In this document: positions 20,021-28,938 of the stretch, one piece after another
Numbering within the stretch: position 1 is the stretch's first letter
Layout: each line of letters opens with the position of its first letter
Assembly: GCF_007744255.1 (NCBI RefSeq)
Contig: NZ_CP036267.1
Coordinates: 5,778,001 to 5,842,000, forward strand
Length of the DNA: 64,000 bases
DNA from: Thalassoglobus polymorphus
Lineage (GTDB): Bacteria > Planctomycetota > Planctomycetia > Planctomycetales > Planctomycetaceae
Direction of reading: 5' to 3'
The notes under the pieces: model-generated
What the model saw: the letters and a program-made list of their open reading frames with translations, nothing else
What the model was told of the DNA's origin: nothing
Database searches by the model: none
Program-made: the position numbers and the translations under genes

Positions 20021-21232
20021 ATGGCAAGGAAGCAAGTCAATGTGGAGACTCTTCCGCAGTTGACCTCTATGTTCGACGAATGTGGATGGTCAGCGGTTTC
20101 AAGTGAAGTGAGCTGGTTTTCATTTCATGGGACTCTCCGCAGTATGCGTGAGCGGGTCCGATCCACTTTTCCGGAATATCCCGGGGTCTACGCCATGGTC
20201 AATGCTCAAGGGCATGTCGTTTATGTAGGGATGTCGAAAAAGCTTCCTAAGCGATTGCAGACCTATTTCTCTTCGACCACCAAACGCAAAAAGGAATCCT
20301 GGATTCGTCGTACAGCTGTCGGATTTTTGTGGCAACCGTTTCCGCATCCGTTGCTTGCGCGACTTCGCGAACGAGAATTAATTCGCCGATTTCGCCCGAT
20401 GATCAATGTTCAAGGACATCCTGTACAAATGAAAGTCGGCTACATTGTCGCCACTCAGCAGACTGCAGAATCATTTCAACTGGTGACCGAAATCCCGAAA
20501 CAGCATGCGGGCATCTGGGGACCGGTTCCCGTTAATCAATTGTCGAAGTCGGCTGTTGAAGAACTCAACATCCAGTTCGGTTTACGAGATTGCCCCAAGC
20601 GGACAGCGATGTATTTCGACGGAGACAAACAGGCTCCCGAGACAGTTCCGATTACGTGCATGCGAGCGGAATTGAAGACTTGCCTTGCTCCCTGTCTCGG
20701 CTCCTGCACAGAAGGAAAATATCAGCGAGCGTTCAAAAGTGCCAAGAGTTTTCTCAGCGGTCGCTCGCAAAAAGTGTTCAGCCAGATCGAAGAGGAGATG
20801 ACGAAAGCTGCTCTGAATCGGCAATTTGAAGTGGCTGCCAAACTTCGAGATCGCACCAAAGGGTTCCGCTACGTGAACGATCACTTACGACGTTTTCACG
20901 ACTGGAGCAGCCGAGCGAATTTCGTCTACCCCGTTCAGTGTGAGCTGTCACAGGCCGAACTTTGGATCATTGTCGTACGCGGAATTATTGTCGATGTCGT
21001 CCCGACTCCGAAAGAGACAGAGGATCGAACTCAGGTTGCGTCGATGATCGAGACTTCACGAAAACAGCTCAGCGGAGAGTCAGCCAAACGAAACGTCTCA
21101 GAACCGGGCGACTTTGAAGCTGCACGAATTCTGTTTCGCTGGTTTCAAAAAGAGAGTGACGAAACGCAAAAGCAATTCTCACTCGCGCAGGCATTAAAGC
21201 GACTGAACGCCCACAAACGAAAAGCGTCCTGA
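20021..21232 (+). CDS. UvrC-like GIY-YIG / UVR-motif protein lacking the C-terminal nuclease
   Basis: The 403-residue protein has an N-terminal GIY-YIG nuclease domain (PGVYAMV, VVYVGMSKKLPKRLQ; GVY at 55–57, YVG at 68–70). A UvrC-like cysteine segment (TCLAPCLGSC) follows, then a UVR motif (EEEMTKAALNRQFEVAAKLR). The C-terminal RNase-H-like incision domain and helix–hairpin–helix of full UvrC (about 600 residues) are absent. It could make a single 3'-type incision, as the E. coli Cho protein does, but this is inference. The ATG at 20021 follows a GGAAAGG stretch; a longer frame from a TTG at 19937 is less convincing. Confidence 0.82.
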   Translation: MARKQVNVETLPQLTSMFDECGWSAVSSEVSWFSFHGTLRSMRERVRSTFPEYPGVYAMVNAQGHVVYVGMSKKLPKRLQTYFSSTTKRKKESWIRRTAVGFLWQPFPHPLLARLRERELIRRFRPMINVQGHPVQMKVGYIVATQQTAESFQLVTEIPKQHAGIWGPVPVNQLSKSAVEELNIQFGLRDCPKRTAMYFDGDKQAPETVPITCMRAELKTCLAPCLGSCTEGKYQRAFKSAKSFLSGRSQKVFSQIEEEMTKAALNRQFEVAAKLRDRTKGFRYVNDHLRRFHDWSSRANFVYPVQCELSQAELWIIVVRGIIVDVVPTPKETEDRTQVASMIETSRKQLSGESAKRNVSEPGDFEAARILFRWFQKESDETQKQFSLAQALKRLNAHKRKAS

Positions 21233-21255
21233 AGCTCAAAGAGTCACTTCGCTTC

Positions 21256-21359
21256 TAGAGCAGTTTGCTATACCGTGTGCCCATGAAGAACGCATTTTTC
21301 TTGTAAAAATGCTGTTCGCCACGAGGCCGAACCTGCAAACTAATTCGAAAGATGCTCTA
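21256..21359 (+). repeat. TAGAGCA palindromic element (full copy)
   Basis: A 104-bp copy bounded by TAGAGCA and TGCTCTA. The internal blocks are GTGTGCCCATGAAGAACGC, AAAAATGCTGTTCGCCACGAGG and TTCGAAAGATGCTC. It lies 23 bp after the UvrC-like gene. Its right end runs into the 3' end of the convergent metzincin-like gene and supplies that gene's last codons and stop. Confidence 0.9.
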
Positions 21360-22515
21360 GCGGAGAAGGAAGAAGATCAACACTTAAGTTCACTGGGATC
21401 GGGAGTTCATCTTTATCGCTTCGGACTTGAAAATATCCCCACAGTTCTGCTGTTCGCCCATCTTCAAGTGTGGCATCGATTCGGTAGCTGACCGGTGTGG
21501 GACGATCAAATGATCCGATCGAAACGAGTTGAGCCTCATTCGCACCGACACCCTGAATCTGATTCGGAACTTGAACCCAGGGCCCGTTGAGGTCTGTTTG
21601 AATTTGAATTTTGACTTCCTTGATGCCGACTCCCTCAGGCCAATTGAATTTGAGCGAAACCTCTTGCCCCGGTTGTGGAACGAGTGGTTGAACAATTGCA
21701 TGAAACTCGCTGAAGAGTTTCAATTGTGGTGACGGCTCTGCGTGCTGTTCAGGATTCCAGTTCATGTGAAGTTTTTGTTCTCGATCGAGCCAGGACTCAT
21801 TGAGCCAACCACGGTATTGCCCCATGCTCATCACCGATCCATTGCCCGGTTCTGGATGCGGAAGCCCAACCGTATGGCCGACTCCTTCGTGATAGATCAC
21901 GCAATCGCTTCCCCTGTAGGGAACCCGCCAGCCATCGGCACTGACCAGCCCCCAACCTTTTCGCTGGTCTACGAGATAGGTCGCCCTGGCACCTCCGGAA
22001 GCGGCTCCGGGGAAGTGTTGTTGCCCGTTATAATTTCCCTCGAATTTGAAACCTGCGTCGTCCGGAACGAGTCGATAAAAATCGTCTAAAGGTCGCCAGT
22101 TGATCTCGGACAGAACGAGCAAAATCGGAAATGCAGGACTTTCGTTCTGGGCAAATTTCAATCGTCGATCTGTCTCACGGAGCGTCTTGAAAAAAATGGC
22201 GTTGGCGTCGCCCTCACGAAGTTGATCAGTGGTCAACTCTGAAACCAACGGAACTTCCTCCAGAACAGTTTTCAGAATTGATTGTCCACCGTATTCACGT
22301 CGATGAAACTGCTCGATCCGTTTGCAGTAGTAATCAACGCGGGCTTTCCAGTCTCGTAGCGGCTCGCGATCTTTGGGAACAAAGTAGACAACGCGAACTT
22401 CGATCTTTTCAATTGAATGCTTTCCATCCCACGTTCTCGGTTCGGCAGAGAGATGGGCAGCCCCCATCAGAACGAATATCACAAAAAACAGCGTGAGTAT
22501 TTTGTGGAGTTGCAT
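21340..22515 (-). CDS. secreted metzincin-like putative metalloprotease
   Basis: The 391-residue protein has a signal peptide (ILTLFFVIFVLMGAAHLSA). A probable zinc site reads HEGVGHTVGLPH (His209, Glu210, His214, His220), followed by a Met-turn-like SVMSMGQY near 227–234. Metzincins have HExxHxxGxxH; here one extra residue lies between the Glu and the second His. A beta-sandwich-like C-terminal region follows. The ATG at 22515 was chosen because it gives the signal peptide; the frame extends upstream into trkA. The last six codons and the stop lie inside a dispersed repeat. The family is not recognised by name; protease activity is inferred. Confidence 0.72.
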   Translation of the reverse strand: MQLHKILTLFFVIFVLMGAAHLSAEPRTWDGKHSIEKIEVRVVYFVPKDREPLRDWKARVDYYCKRIEQFHRREYGGQSILKTVLEEVPLVSELTTDQLREGDANAIFFKTLRETDRRLKFAQNESPAFPILLVLSEINWRPLDDFYRLVPDDAGFKFEGNYNGQQHFPGAASGGARATYLVDQRKGWGLVSADGWRVPYRGSDCVIYHEGVGHTVGLPHPEPGNGSVMSMGQYRGWLNESWLDREQKLHMNWNPEQHAEPSPQLKLFSEFHAIVQPLVPQPGQEVSLKFNWPEGVGIKEVKIQIQTDLNGPWVQVPNQIQGVGANEAQLVSIGSFDRPTPVSYRIDATLEDGRTAELWGYFQVRSDKDELPIPVNLSVDLLPSPLEHLSN

Positions 22516-22583
22516 GTCGATGATAGTCCCGAAACAGTGAATGAGAGCGACGAACGTAACATGGGTGAACAGGCAATAGCCAA

Positions 22584-23264
22584 TCATTCTCGAGGAAGGC
22601 GAGTGAGCGCTTCATCGCTGCCGACGACAACCAAGGTGTCGTTTTCACGGAGTTCCTCATCTGCACGAGGGAAGATCGTTTCCAGAACAGGTTCTTCTTC
22701 GGGGTTCGTTTTCTCCGCAGTTTCTCTGCGAATTACGACAAGATTGACCTCGTACCGGTTTCTCAAGGAAAGATCGCGAATCGTTTTTCCATGGAATGTT
22801 TTAGGAGCGCGAAACTCCATCAGCGTGAATCCGTCAGCCAGTTGAATAAAGTCAACCAGTTGTGGATTCGAGAGTTGCCGGGCGAGGCTTTCACCAGAAA
22901 CTTTTTCTGGTTGAATGATTTTATCAGCACCAATTTTCTGGAAGATTTCCGCATGGAATTCTGACTGGGCACGGCAGATCACTTCAGGTATTCCGATTTG
23001 CTTAGCTAAGACCGTCGTCAACAATGCGGACTCAAACTGTTCCCCAATGGCGATCACACAAACGTCGACCTTATCTAAATCCTGGCTGAGTAAAACTGAC
23101 TGATCCGTACTGTTTCCCCGGACAGCCACGTCAACGTCGTCTTTAATTTCGTTGACAGCCTTGCCGTCCCGGTCAATTGCGACGACCTGCACACCACTGG
23201 CAGAGAGCGTCTTCGCGAGTGTCATTCCAAATCTTCCGAGGCCTATCACGGCAATTTTTCTCAT
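22584..23264 (-). CDS. potassium channel regulatory subunit TrkA/KtrA
   Basis: The 226-residue cytoplasmic protein has an RCK N domain with a Rossmann fold (KIAVIGLGRFGMTLAKTL, acidic AIDRD after beta-2). It is followed by an RCK C domain (from about residue 140, TLMEFRAPKTFHGKTIRDL). One RCK unit of this length matches KtrA, which gates KtrB-type potassium transporters on nucleotide binding. It lies 93 bp downstream of the TrkH/KtrB gene on the same strand, so the pair probably forms one K+ uptake system. Confidence 0.92.
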   Translation of the reverse strand: MRKIAVIGLGRFGMTLAKTLSASGVQVVAIDRDGKAVNEIKDDVDVAVRGNSTDQSVLLSQDLDKVDVCVIAIGEQFESALLTTVLAKQIGIPEVICRAQSEFHAEIFQKIGADKIIQPEKVSGESLARQLSNPQLVDFIQLADGFTLMEFRAPKTFHGKTIRDLSLRNRYEVNLVVIRRETAEKTNPEEEPVLETIFPRADEELRENDTLVVVGSDEALTRLPRE

Positions 23265-23357
23265 GTGGATGTCTCACTGAAATTGATCTGCGGTTGATTC
23301 GTAACGTTGTGCAAGTTTTCTCTGAACATGTGAACCACTGTTTCACCACTGTCCCTG

Positions 23358-25217
23358 TTACCCAAGTGTGACACGTTCAGTCGGGTATTCATAACGAGTT
23401 TGTCGACCTTCCCCGGCGAGCGCGAGCAGCAATGTGAGCGGGCCGATTCGCCCGAGGAACATAGCAACGATCACCACAATTCTTGAAGGGGCGGTGAGAG
23501 AAAATGTTGTAGAGGCAAATTCATTTGTATCCAGCTGAACCGTTGAAGAGACCCCGACCGTTCCGACGGCACTGGTCGCTTCGAACAAATGATCCAGAAA
23601 CAACTCTGGGCGGCCTTCGAAAATGACAATCAAAATCGTTGTGACCATAACGGTCAGCAACGACGTAAAGACAATTGCTAACGCCCGGTTGACTGTTGTC
23701 TCCGAAATCGTTCGCCTGAAGGCTTCAACCTTTCTCCGTCCTCGAATCACGGTGAGTAATCCAACGGCTCCCACAGCGAAGACGATTGTCTTGATCCCGC
23801 CACCTGTCGAGCCGGGTGAAGCGCCGACAATCATTAAGAAAATAGCGATCAACTTTGTCGATGGCTGAAGTTCCCCAAGATCGACCGTGTTGAAGCCAGC
23901 TGTTCGAAACGTGACCGATTGAAACCAGGCGTCAGCAAGTGAAATTCCCGATTCATGCCCCGGACCTGTCCGCTCCAGCAGGTAGATCATCGCCCAACCG
24001 CCGAGCAGCAACACAATTGTGGAAGTCAAAACAAGTTTTGTTTCGAGTCTTAATCGCCGTCGCTGACGCGGAACATAGAACAACCGCGAACCTGTGAATC
24101 TCTTGAATTCGGTTCGAGCAAAAGTTGCAAGATTATACAGAACAGAGAACCCGAGACCTCCCGTAATAATGAGTGCAGTGATGACGCCGCCCACGCACCA
24201 AGTATTCCCCATCCCGACGAAACTGTTGTCCGTAAGCGCAAACCCTGCATTGCAGAACGCGCTGATGGAATGAAAGAGACTCATGAAGATCTGTTGCGAG
24301 AGAGGGAGATCCGCAAACATTGGCCACAACAAGATGGCACCGATCAATTCTGCAGCAAACGTGAATCCGAGTATGGCGTAAATCAGCCGACGAATATCGC
24401 CGACGCCATCTGAGGAGAGCAGGTCACGGAGCGTCGCAAATTCGCTGAGCCGCACATTCCTTCCAGCGATGACCGCGAAGAAAGCACTAAAAGTCATAAT
24501 GCCCAGCCCACCGATCTGGAACAGACACATGATGACAAACTGCCCGATCGGACTCCAATACGTCGGAGTGTCGACAACAATCAAACCGGTGACGCAACTG
24601 GCGCTTGTGGCTGTAAAAAAGGCAACCAGGAAAGGGGCTCCTTCGAGTTCCACTTGGGGAGGGAATGCTCGACAGGCTGGCAACATCAACATGATAGTTC
24701 CAACCGTAATGAGCATCAGGAATGAAGCCACAAGCAAAAACGCTGGGTTCACTCCGCCAGAGGCAAACTTTCGCAGCCCGCGAATCGCCCCCGTCAATGA
24801 ATACAATATGAGAACAAACTCAGAGAGATGAACCAGTCCCCACCAGCGAGAACCACCAAGCCCATCACCGTTGGTATCGGGCAAAATTGGACCAATAATC
24901 AGGACAGCGACGAGCCCCAATGACCAGGCAGCAGCAGCAACCACGGTCCACAAGTTCCGTTTTGCAAAGGACTGCTGAGCCAAACTCCAGCGAAATCGCA
25001 TTAATGTTGAGACGCTAATGAACAGCATCACCAGAATCGGGACAACTCCAAGTTCCCAGGGAATGATTCCCGATCGTCGCAAGCCATGACCGATCACAAT
25101 GACTGTTGATCCAATCACTTGTGACGTCGCATCCATCCGCCGCAACCACTTCACCCGCGCTGGGTAACGTGTCGGCTTTGAATTCCATTGCTGTGGAAGC
25201 GACTGACCGGATTTCAT
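23358..25217 (-). CDS. TrkH/KtrB-family potassium transporter
   Basis: The 619-residue membrane protein has about twelve helices. It contains the TrkH/KtrB pore-loop segments TATSASCVTGLIVVDT, FHSISAFCNAGFALT, TFRTAGFNTVDL and EATSAVGTVGVSS, each with the filter glycine region. An N-terminal extension of several extra helices precedes the core, which explains its length over typical KtrB (about 450). The motif GASPGSTGGGIKT is highly conserved in this family. The regulator KtrA follows downstream on the same strand. It conducts K+, probably with Na+ or H+. Confidence 0.93.
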   Translation of the reverse strand: MKSGQSLPQQWNSKPTRYPARVKWLRRMDATSQVIGSTVIVIGHGLRRSGIIPWELGVVPILVMLFISVSTLMRFRWSLAQQSFAKRNLWTVVAAAAWSLGLVAVLIIGPILPDTNGDGLGGSRWWGLVHLSEFVLILYSLTGAIRGLRKFASGGVNPAFLLVASFLMLITVGTIMLMLPACRAFPPQVELEGAPFLVAFFTATSASCVTGLIVVDTPTYWSPIGQFVIMCLFQIGGLGIMTFSAFFAVIAGRNVRLSEFATLRDLLSSDGVGDIRRLIYAILGFTFAAELIGAILLWPMFADLPLSQQIFMSLFHSISAFCNAGFALTDNSFVGMGNTWCVGGVITALIITGGLGFSVLYNLATFARTEFKRFTGSRLFYVPRQRRRLRLETKLVLTSTIVLLLGGWAMIYLLERTGPGHESGISLADAWFQSVTFRTAGFNTVDLGELQPSTKLIAIFLMIVGASPGSTGGGIKTIVFAVGAVGLLTVIRGRRKVEAFRRTISETTVNRALAIVFTSLLTVMVTTILIVIFEGRPELFLDHLFEATSAVGTVGVSSTVQLDTNEFASTTFSLTAPSRIVVIVAMFLGRIGPLTLLLALAGEGRQTRYEYPTERVTLG

Positions 25218-25310
25218 TCGTATCGATATATTTCAAGCATCATTAGAAATCAAAGTGGACAAAGAATATTGCCATCGAAAGATGAAACAGTATCCAGTCG
25301 CCGACGATTA

Positions 25311-26333
25311 TCAAAGTCTTTCGCGCCCAAGAATTGCGAGTGCATACGCACAAGCAGTCTGAGAATGTACCGGCCCAATCATCTGCGAGATTGAAAAGCA
25401 CTCTTGCTCCAGCAGGTCCGGGAAACATTCAGACAACATTTTCTTAGCGAGGAACTCCCCCTCTCCAGAGAGAATAATCGTTGAGGGAACCATTTGCAGA
25501 CGGCCGAGAACAGAGGCCATCGCAGTCGACAGGCTGATGAGTTGGGCGATGCGAACCTGGCGGGCGATCTCAAGAATTTCACGATCTGAAAGTTGATCAG
25601 AGTCGGAACAGACCGACCGGGCGACTCGGTTGAGCGATTCTGGAATCGTCAGAGGGCGAGAGTTCGCAGTCTCCAGATCATGCAGATTCTCCACACAATC
25701 ACCGAGCAAGAGAGAGACATCGTGAGCTGTTGCAAACAGTTCGGCAGCCAGAGGAGTTGTTTGTCCGCGAACTTCGACAGACGGGGTGATTGCAAAAAGT
25801 GGAGTTCTCCGGACACCTGTGTAGACAAGCTCTCCCGAGCTGAGGCGATCAAGATCAGTCATTCCTCGCGGAACTGGAACTCCGGATTCAATCGGAATGA
25901 AATCTGTCGTCGTGGAGCCGATATCTATCAACAGGGACGAGGTCCCAGACGCGGCAGCCCGGCCAGCCCAGGTTGCTAAAGCATGCCAGTTTGCCGCAGC
26001 GACGAGTTCCGGAAATTCGACAGCTTCTTCAGGAGTAAAAAATTCTCCACCGGTTTGCCAGACTGAGACTTCCCGTTCACCAGCTGCGATTTGAACTGAT
26101 TCGACAATATGACGCACTCCAGCATTGCGGGTCGGAAAGCAATCTGCGAGTTCGCCAGTCATTGTCACAGCGAGTTTCGAACTTTCTGGATACTCACCAA
26201 GTAAGCTTTGAATAGCATCAGCGAGTTGATCGGGTGATTTCCAAAGCGGAAACGGGCGTGACATCGACGTCGCCCCGTCAGAAATTTTGAGGTTCGCGCC
26301 TCCGATATCAATACCAACCACAGTCACGTTCAT
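25311..26333 (-). CDS. hydantoinase/oxoprolinase-like protein of the H4MPT-linked C1 pathway (MfnF-like)
   Basis: The 340-residue protein has the actin-like ATPase start GIDIGGANLKISDG and a second nucleotide-binding segment LLIDIGSTTTDFIPI with the family's preceding TWAGRAA. This matches the 'H4MPT-linked C1 transfer pathway protein' group, which includes archaeal MfnF, the enzyme joining the furan-amine and tyramine-glutamate halves of methanofuran. The ATG at 26333 gives the canonical start. It overlaps the end of the ATP-grasp gene upstream by 26 bp, a sign of coupling. Role in a methanofuran-like cofactor is inferred from family and neighbour. Confidence 0.82.
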   Translation of the reverse strand: MNVTVVGIDIGGANLKISDGATSMSRPFPLWKSPDQLADAIQSLLGEYPESSKLAVTMTGELADCFPTRNAGVRHIVESVQIAAGEREVSVWQTGGEFFTPEEAVEFPELVAAANWHALATWAGRAAASGTSSLLIDIGSTTTDFIPIESGVPVPRGMTDLDRLSSGELVYTGVRRTPLFAITPSVEVRGQTTPLAAELFATAHDVSLLLGDCVENLHDLETANSRPLTIPESLNRVARSVCSDSDQLSDREILEIARQVRIAQLISLSTAMASVLGRLQMVPSTIILSGEGEFLAKKMLSECFPDLLEQECFSISQMIGPVHSQTACAYALAILGRERL

Positions 26334-27357
26334 TCCTATTGAGGGTTCGCCCTTGGGTTTCTCCGTTCGGCTGGAAAGTAATGTGTCGCACCCAGTCGAT
26401 CTTGGCAGCATCTGGGACTTCGAAAAAACACTCTGCGAGATTCGTCTTTGTCATCTTGCGGTAGCCGACATAGCTTGTTGTCAATCGAGGATTCACTTCA
26501 ACGATCACCACTTCCCCCGCCGAGGTGAGAATCATGTCGACACCGAAGTACCCGTTCAACCCTGTCACGGAATCAACGAGCGATTGAACGACCTGAGTCG
26601 CAGCCGACCGCTTCGCAGTGACCAAAGGAATTTCTCCTCCCTGATACTGAAATTGTCCATCTTCCGAAAGGTGCTGTTTGGCGATGGGCAAGCAGAGCAA
26701 GTCGCCTGTTCCTGCATTATGAAAACATCCCATGGAGCATGGCTGTCCAGAAATGAAGGGTTGCCAAATCGTATTTTCGACTGGCCTGATTGATGCGGCC
26801 CGGGCTTCTTGTTCTGAGAAAAGTTGAACACCTGATGAACCTGCACCGTCTCTTGGTTTTCGGACGTAGTGACTCGACATAGGAAGTTCTTCCAAGTCCG
26901 TGGACGTTGGAATCGTCGTGATCTTTGCTTGCTCAAGATGTTGCGCGAACAAGAGCTTCTCACCACAGAGATGAATCGCAGCTGACGACGAGTTCAGAGA
27001 ACGGCAATTGCTTCGCTCTACGAGTTCACACAGCTGTTGAAGTCGCATCCCGGTTTCAGGGGCGACGACTAGAGCGGCGTCACAGTGCTTCAACGTCTCT
27101 GCAAATGCCTCATCGGCTTGCTCTTCCCTGACATTCACAACCTGAAGATTATGAATGTCTTGAAACGGAGCTGTTCCGTGCCTGACATCCCAGTGAGTGA
27201 TCAGTTGAAGGTTCGTTCCGAAAAGAGTGGAGGGCATGAGAGAGAAGTCGTGGATCAGCGCGTTCAGCATCGCCAATCCCTCTCTCTTCAGCGATGGAAA
27301 CTCCAGAAACTCGTCGCAACCTCCCCCGCAAAGATCCTCGTAAAGAAACAACCGCAT
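26308..27357 (-). CDS. ATP-grasp protein (MfnD-like, methanofuran-type cofactor synthesis)
   Basis: The 349-residue protein starts MRLFLYEDLCGGGCDEF, close to the family's 'FEYxxGGG' opening. It carries an ATP-grasp domain: KPRDGAGSSGVQLF for the Lys/Gly-rich lid and MILTSAGEVVIVEVNPRLTT with metal-binding acidic residues and NPR. Archaeal MfnD of this family ligates glutamate to tyramine in methanofuran synthesis, and bacterial homologues sit in H4MPT gene sets. The 26-bp overlap with the MfnF-like gene supports a shared pathway. The ATG at 27357 was chosen over upstream frame that lacks family similarity. Confidence 0.82.
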   Translation of the reverse strand: MRLFLYEDLCGGGCDEFLEFPSLKREGLAMLNALIHDFSLMPSTLFGTNLQLITHWDVRHGTAPFQDIHNLQVVNVREEQADEAFAETLKHCDAALVVAPETGMRLQQLCELVERSNCRSLNSSSAAIHLCGEKLLFAQHLEQAKITTIPTSTDLEELPMSSHYVRKPRDGAGSSGVQLFSEQEARAASIRPVENTIWQPFISGQPCSMGCFHNAGTGDLLCLPIAKQHLSEDGQFQYQGGEIPLVTAKRSAATQVVQSLVDSVTGLNGYFGVDMILTSAGEVVIVEVNPRLTTSYVGYRKMTKTNLAECFFEVPDAAKIDWVRHITFQPNGETQGRTLNRNERDCGWY

Positions 27358-27409
27358 TCCCGATTCCTGTTGAGACCGTGTCCATGAACACGAGTCACAC
27401 GGAAGTGTT

Positions 27410-28516
27410 CTAGAATCCAGATTCGCTTCCACGGTATTGCTGATGGCATTCCGCGCAGGTGACTTGGATTTGATCCAACCCGGCCCGGAAGGATTCGTAG
27501 TCTTCAGCTTTTACCGCTTCCGCACCGTTCATCGCCCCTCCGACAAACTTGGCAATGAAATCCTGATATTGCTTTGCGTCTGCGTTGTCGTAACTCTCGG
27601 TCCCCATCATTGTTCCCAATGCAGCCAAAATACGGAGTTCTCTTTCGACACCGGGGAGATCTTCTTTCATTCGAGCCTCGGTGTTGATGTTTGCCTTGAG
27701 ATTGCTGAACGTTATTTCGATTCGCTGCATCATGTCTGAGACATAAACGACATCGGCGAACGGGACGACTTCTTCGACATCGTCACCCAAATCGACGTTT
27801 CCGCCGTCCATGGCTGTTTGCAACTTGAAAAACGGATCTTCGACGGACTTGAACGCGGTGCGTCCCGACTCTCCTGAATTCGAATAAATTTCGTACCCGA
27901 GATCACGAATAAACTTTCCTCGCTCTTTCCAGGCCTCAGCATCTGGATGAACCGTCGTGATCGCTCCCATGGCAGAAATCATGGAACCATCGAGGGCAAT
28001 CGCTTCGGCACTTCGATTGTATGTTGCGACAGTTTGAAGGTTTCCGGTTAGACGTGTCCGGATCGTTTTAAGCTCTTCAATAAGAATGGGCATCGGCAGG
28101 ACCGCAGCCCAGTCAGCTTTCCCTGCCGCTGAAGGACTTCCGCCAGTTTCAGGAGCGGGAGAATTTTCCTTCGGAGCCATTCCCTGAGGAGAAGTTCCCG
28201 GATCAACAACACTCGCTGGTGCCGTCCCGCCAATAGCTGTGCTGTTCGCAGCCACGGTCAACGGTTGATCGTAGAAGACATCGTAAGGAATGTCCCCGAT
28301 CCACTTTGTTTCCTTGCGGTCCGGATCAACTTTTGAATCCGAAGCAGCGGGCTGAGCCGGCTGCGGTGTTGTCGCCGTAGTGACCTGTGCAGGAGCCGGA
28401 GCTGACGAGGCGTTACTCTCAGGTGGAGTGCTATCAGCCCCTCCGCCGCCACAACCTAAAATTGTGAAGGGGAGAACTGCCAACAGACTAAATGCGATTC
28501 GAGGAATCTTTCGCAT
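27410..28516 (-). CDS. cytochrome-c-like lipoprotein
   Basis: The 368-residue protein has a lipoprotein signal with lipobox ILGC (Cys22). A long Pro/Ala/Ser-rich linker follows, then a mainly helical domain with a single heme-attachment motif CAECH (Cys354, Cys357, His358) eleven residues from the end. The C-terminal CxxCH and helical body resemble class II cytochrome c (cytochrome c'), but the linker and size are unusual. The ATG at 28516 was chosen over a TTG three codons earlier. It lies 52 bp upstream of the MfnD-like gene on the same strand. Partner and redox role are unknown. Confidence 0.75.
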   Translation of the reverse strand: MRKIPRIAFSLLAVLPFTILGCGGGGADSTPPESNASSAPAPAQVTTATTPQPAQPAASDSKVDPDRKETKWIGDIPYDVFYDQPLTVAANSTAIGGTAPASVVDPGTSPQGMAPKENSPAPETGGSPSAAGKADWAAVLPMPILIEELKTIRTRLTGNLQTVATYNRSAEAIALDGSMISAMGAITTVHPDAEAWKERGKFIRDLGYEIYSNSGESGRTAFKSVEDPFFKLQTAMDGGNVDLGDDVEEVVPFADVVYVSDMMQRIEITFSNLKANINTEARMKEDLPGVERELRILAALGTMMGTESYDNADAKQYQDFIAKFVGGAMNGAEAVKAEDYESFRAGLDQIQVTCAECHQQYRGSESGF

Positions 28517-28938
28517 GAGAATCAACTCCGCGCTGTGCTGAATATCAATGAGATGAATTGATCACCCGTAAAATCACGATGAACAGCCAAAGTATGATGG
28601 TTGTGACAATCGTGTTTGAAAGACTGATCGTGCTTATTCAAGGTGAAATAGCCAATTCCGACTCACCGGAACTGGAATCTCTCTTGCAATTCTAACAGTT
28701 TACCGGAATTGTTATACTAGATTGTAGTCTGTTCCACGCTCAAGGAAGCAAAAGTTTTCCGCTGAGACAGATTCATTTGCGGAGAGACCTGTTGATTTCC
28801 TTGAGAGTTGGCGTTCGAGTCTAGTATTGAACGCTGATACCATGTCCCAAGGATGCGGTGTTCCCGCAACAGATCGAGGATTTCATCTTCGCATTGAATC
28901 TCCGATCAATCCCATCAATTCAGCCTGAAATCACAATT
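28517..28938. other. divergent intergenic region
   Basis: A 422-bp region between the cytochrome-c-like lipoprotein gene and the zinc-ribbon gene, which are divergent. It contains one extended -10-type promoter candidate near 28710. No repeat copy or RNA gene was recognised. Confidence 0.4.
28710..28718 (+). promoter_or_regulatory. extended -10 promoter candidate
   Basis: TGTTATACT matches the sigma-70 extended -10 consensus (TGnTATAAT) at all but one defined position. It lies about 220 bp upstream of the zinc-ribbon gene. A -35 at 28690 (TTCTAA) is poor. Sequence match only. Confidence 0.3.
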
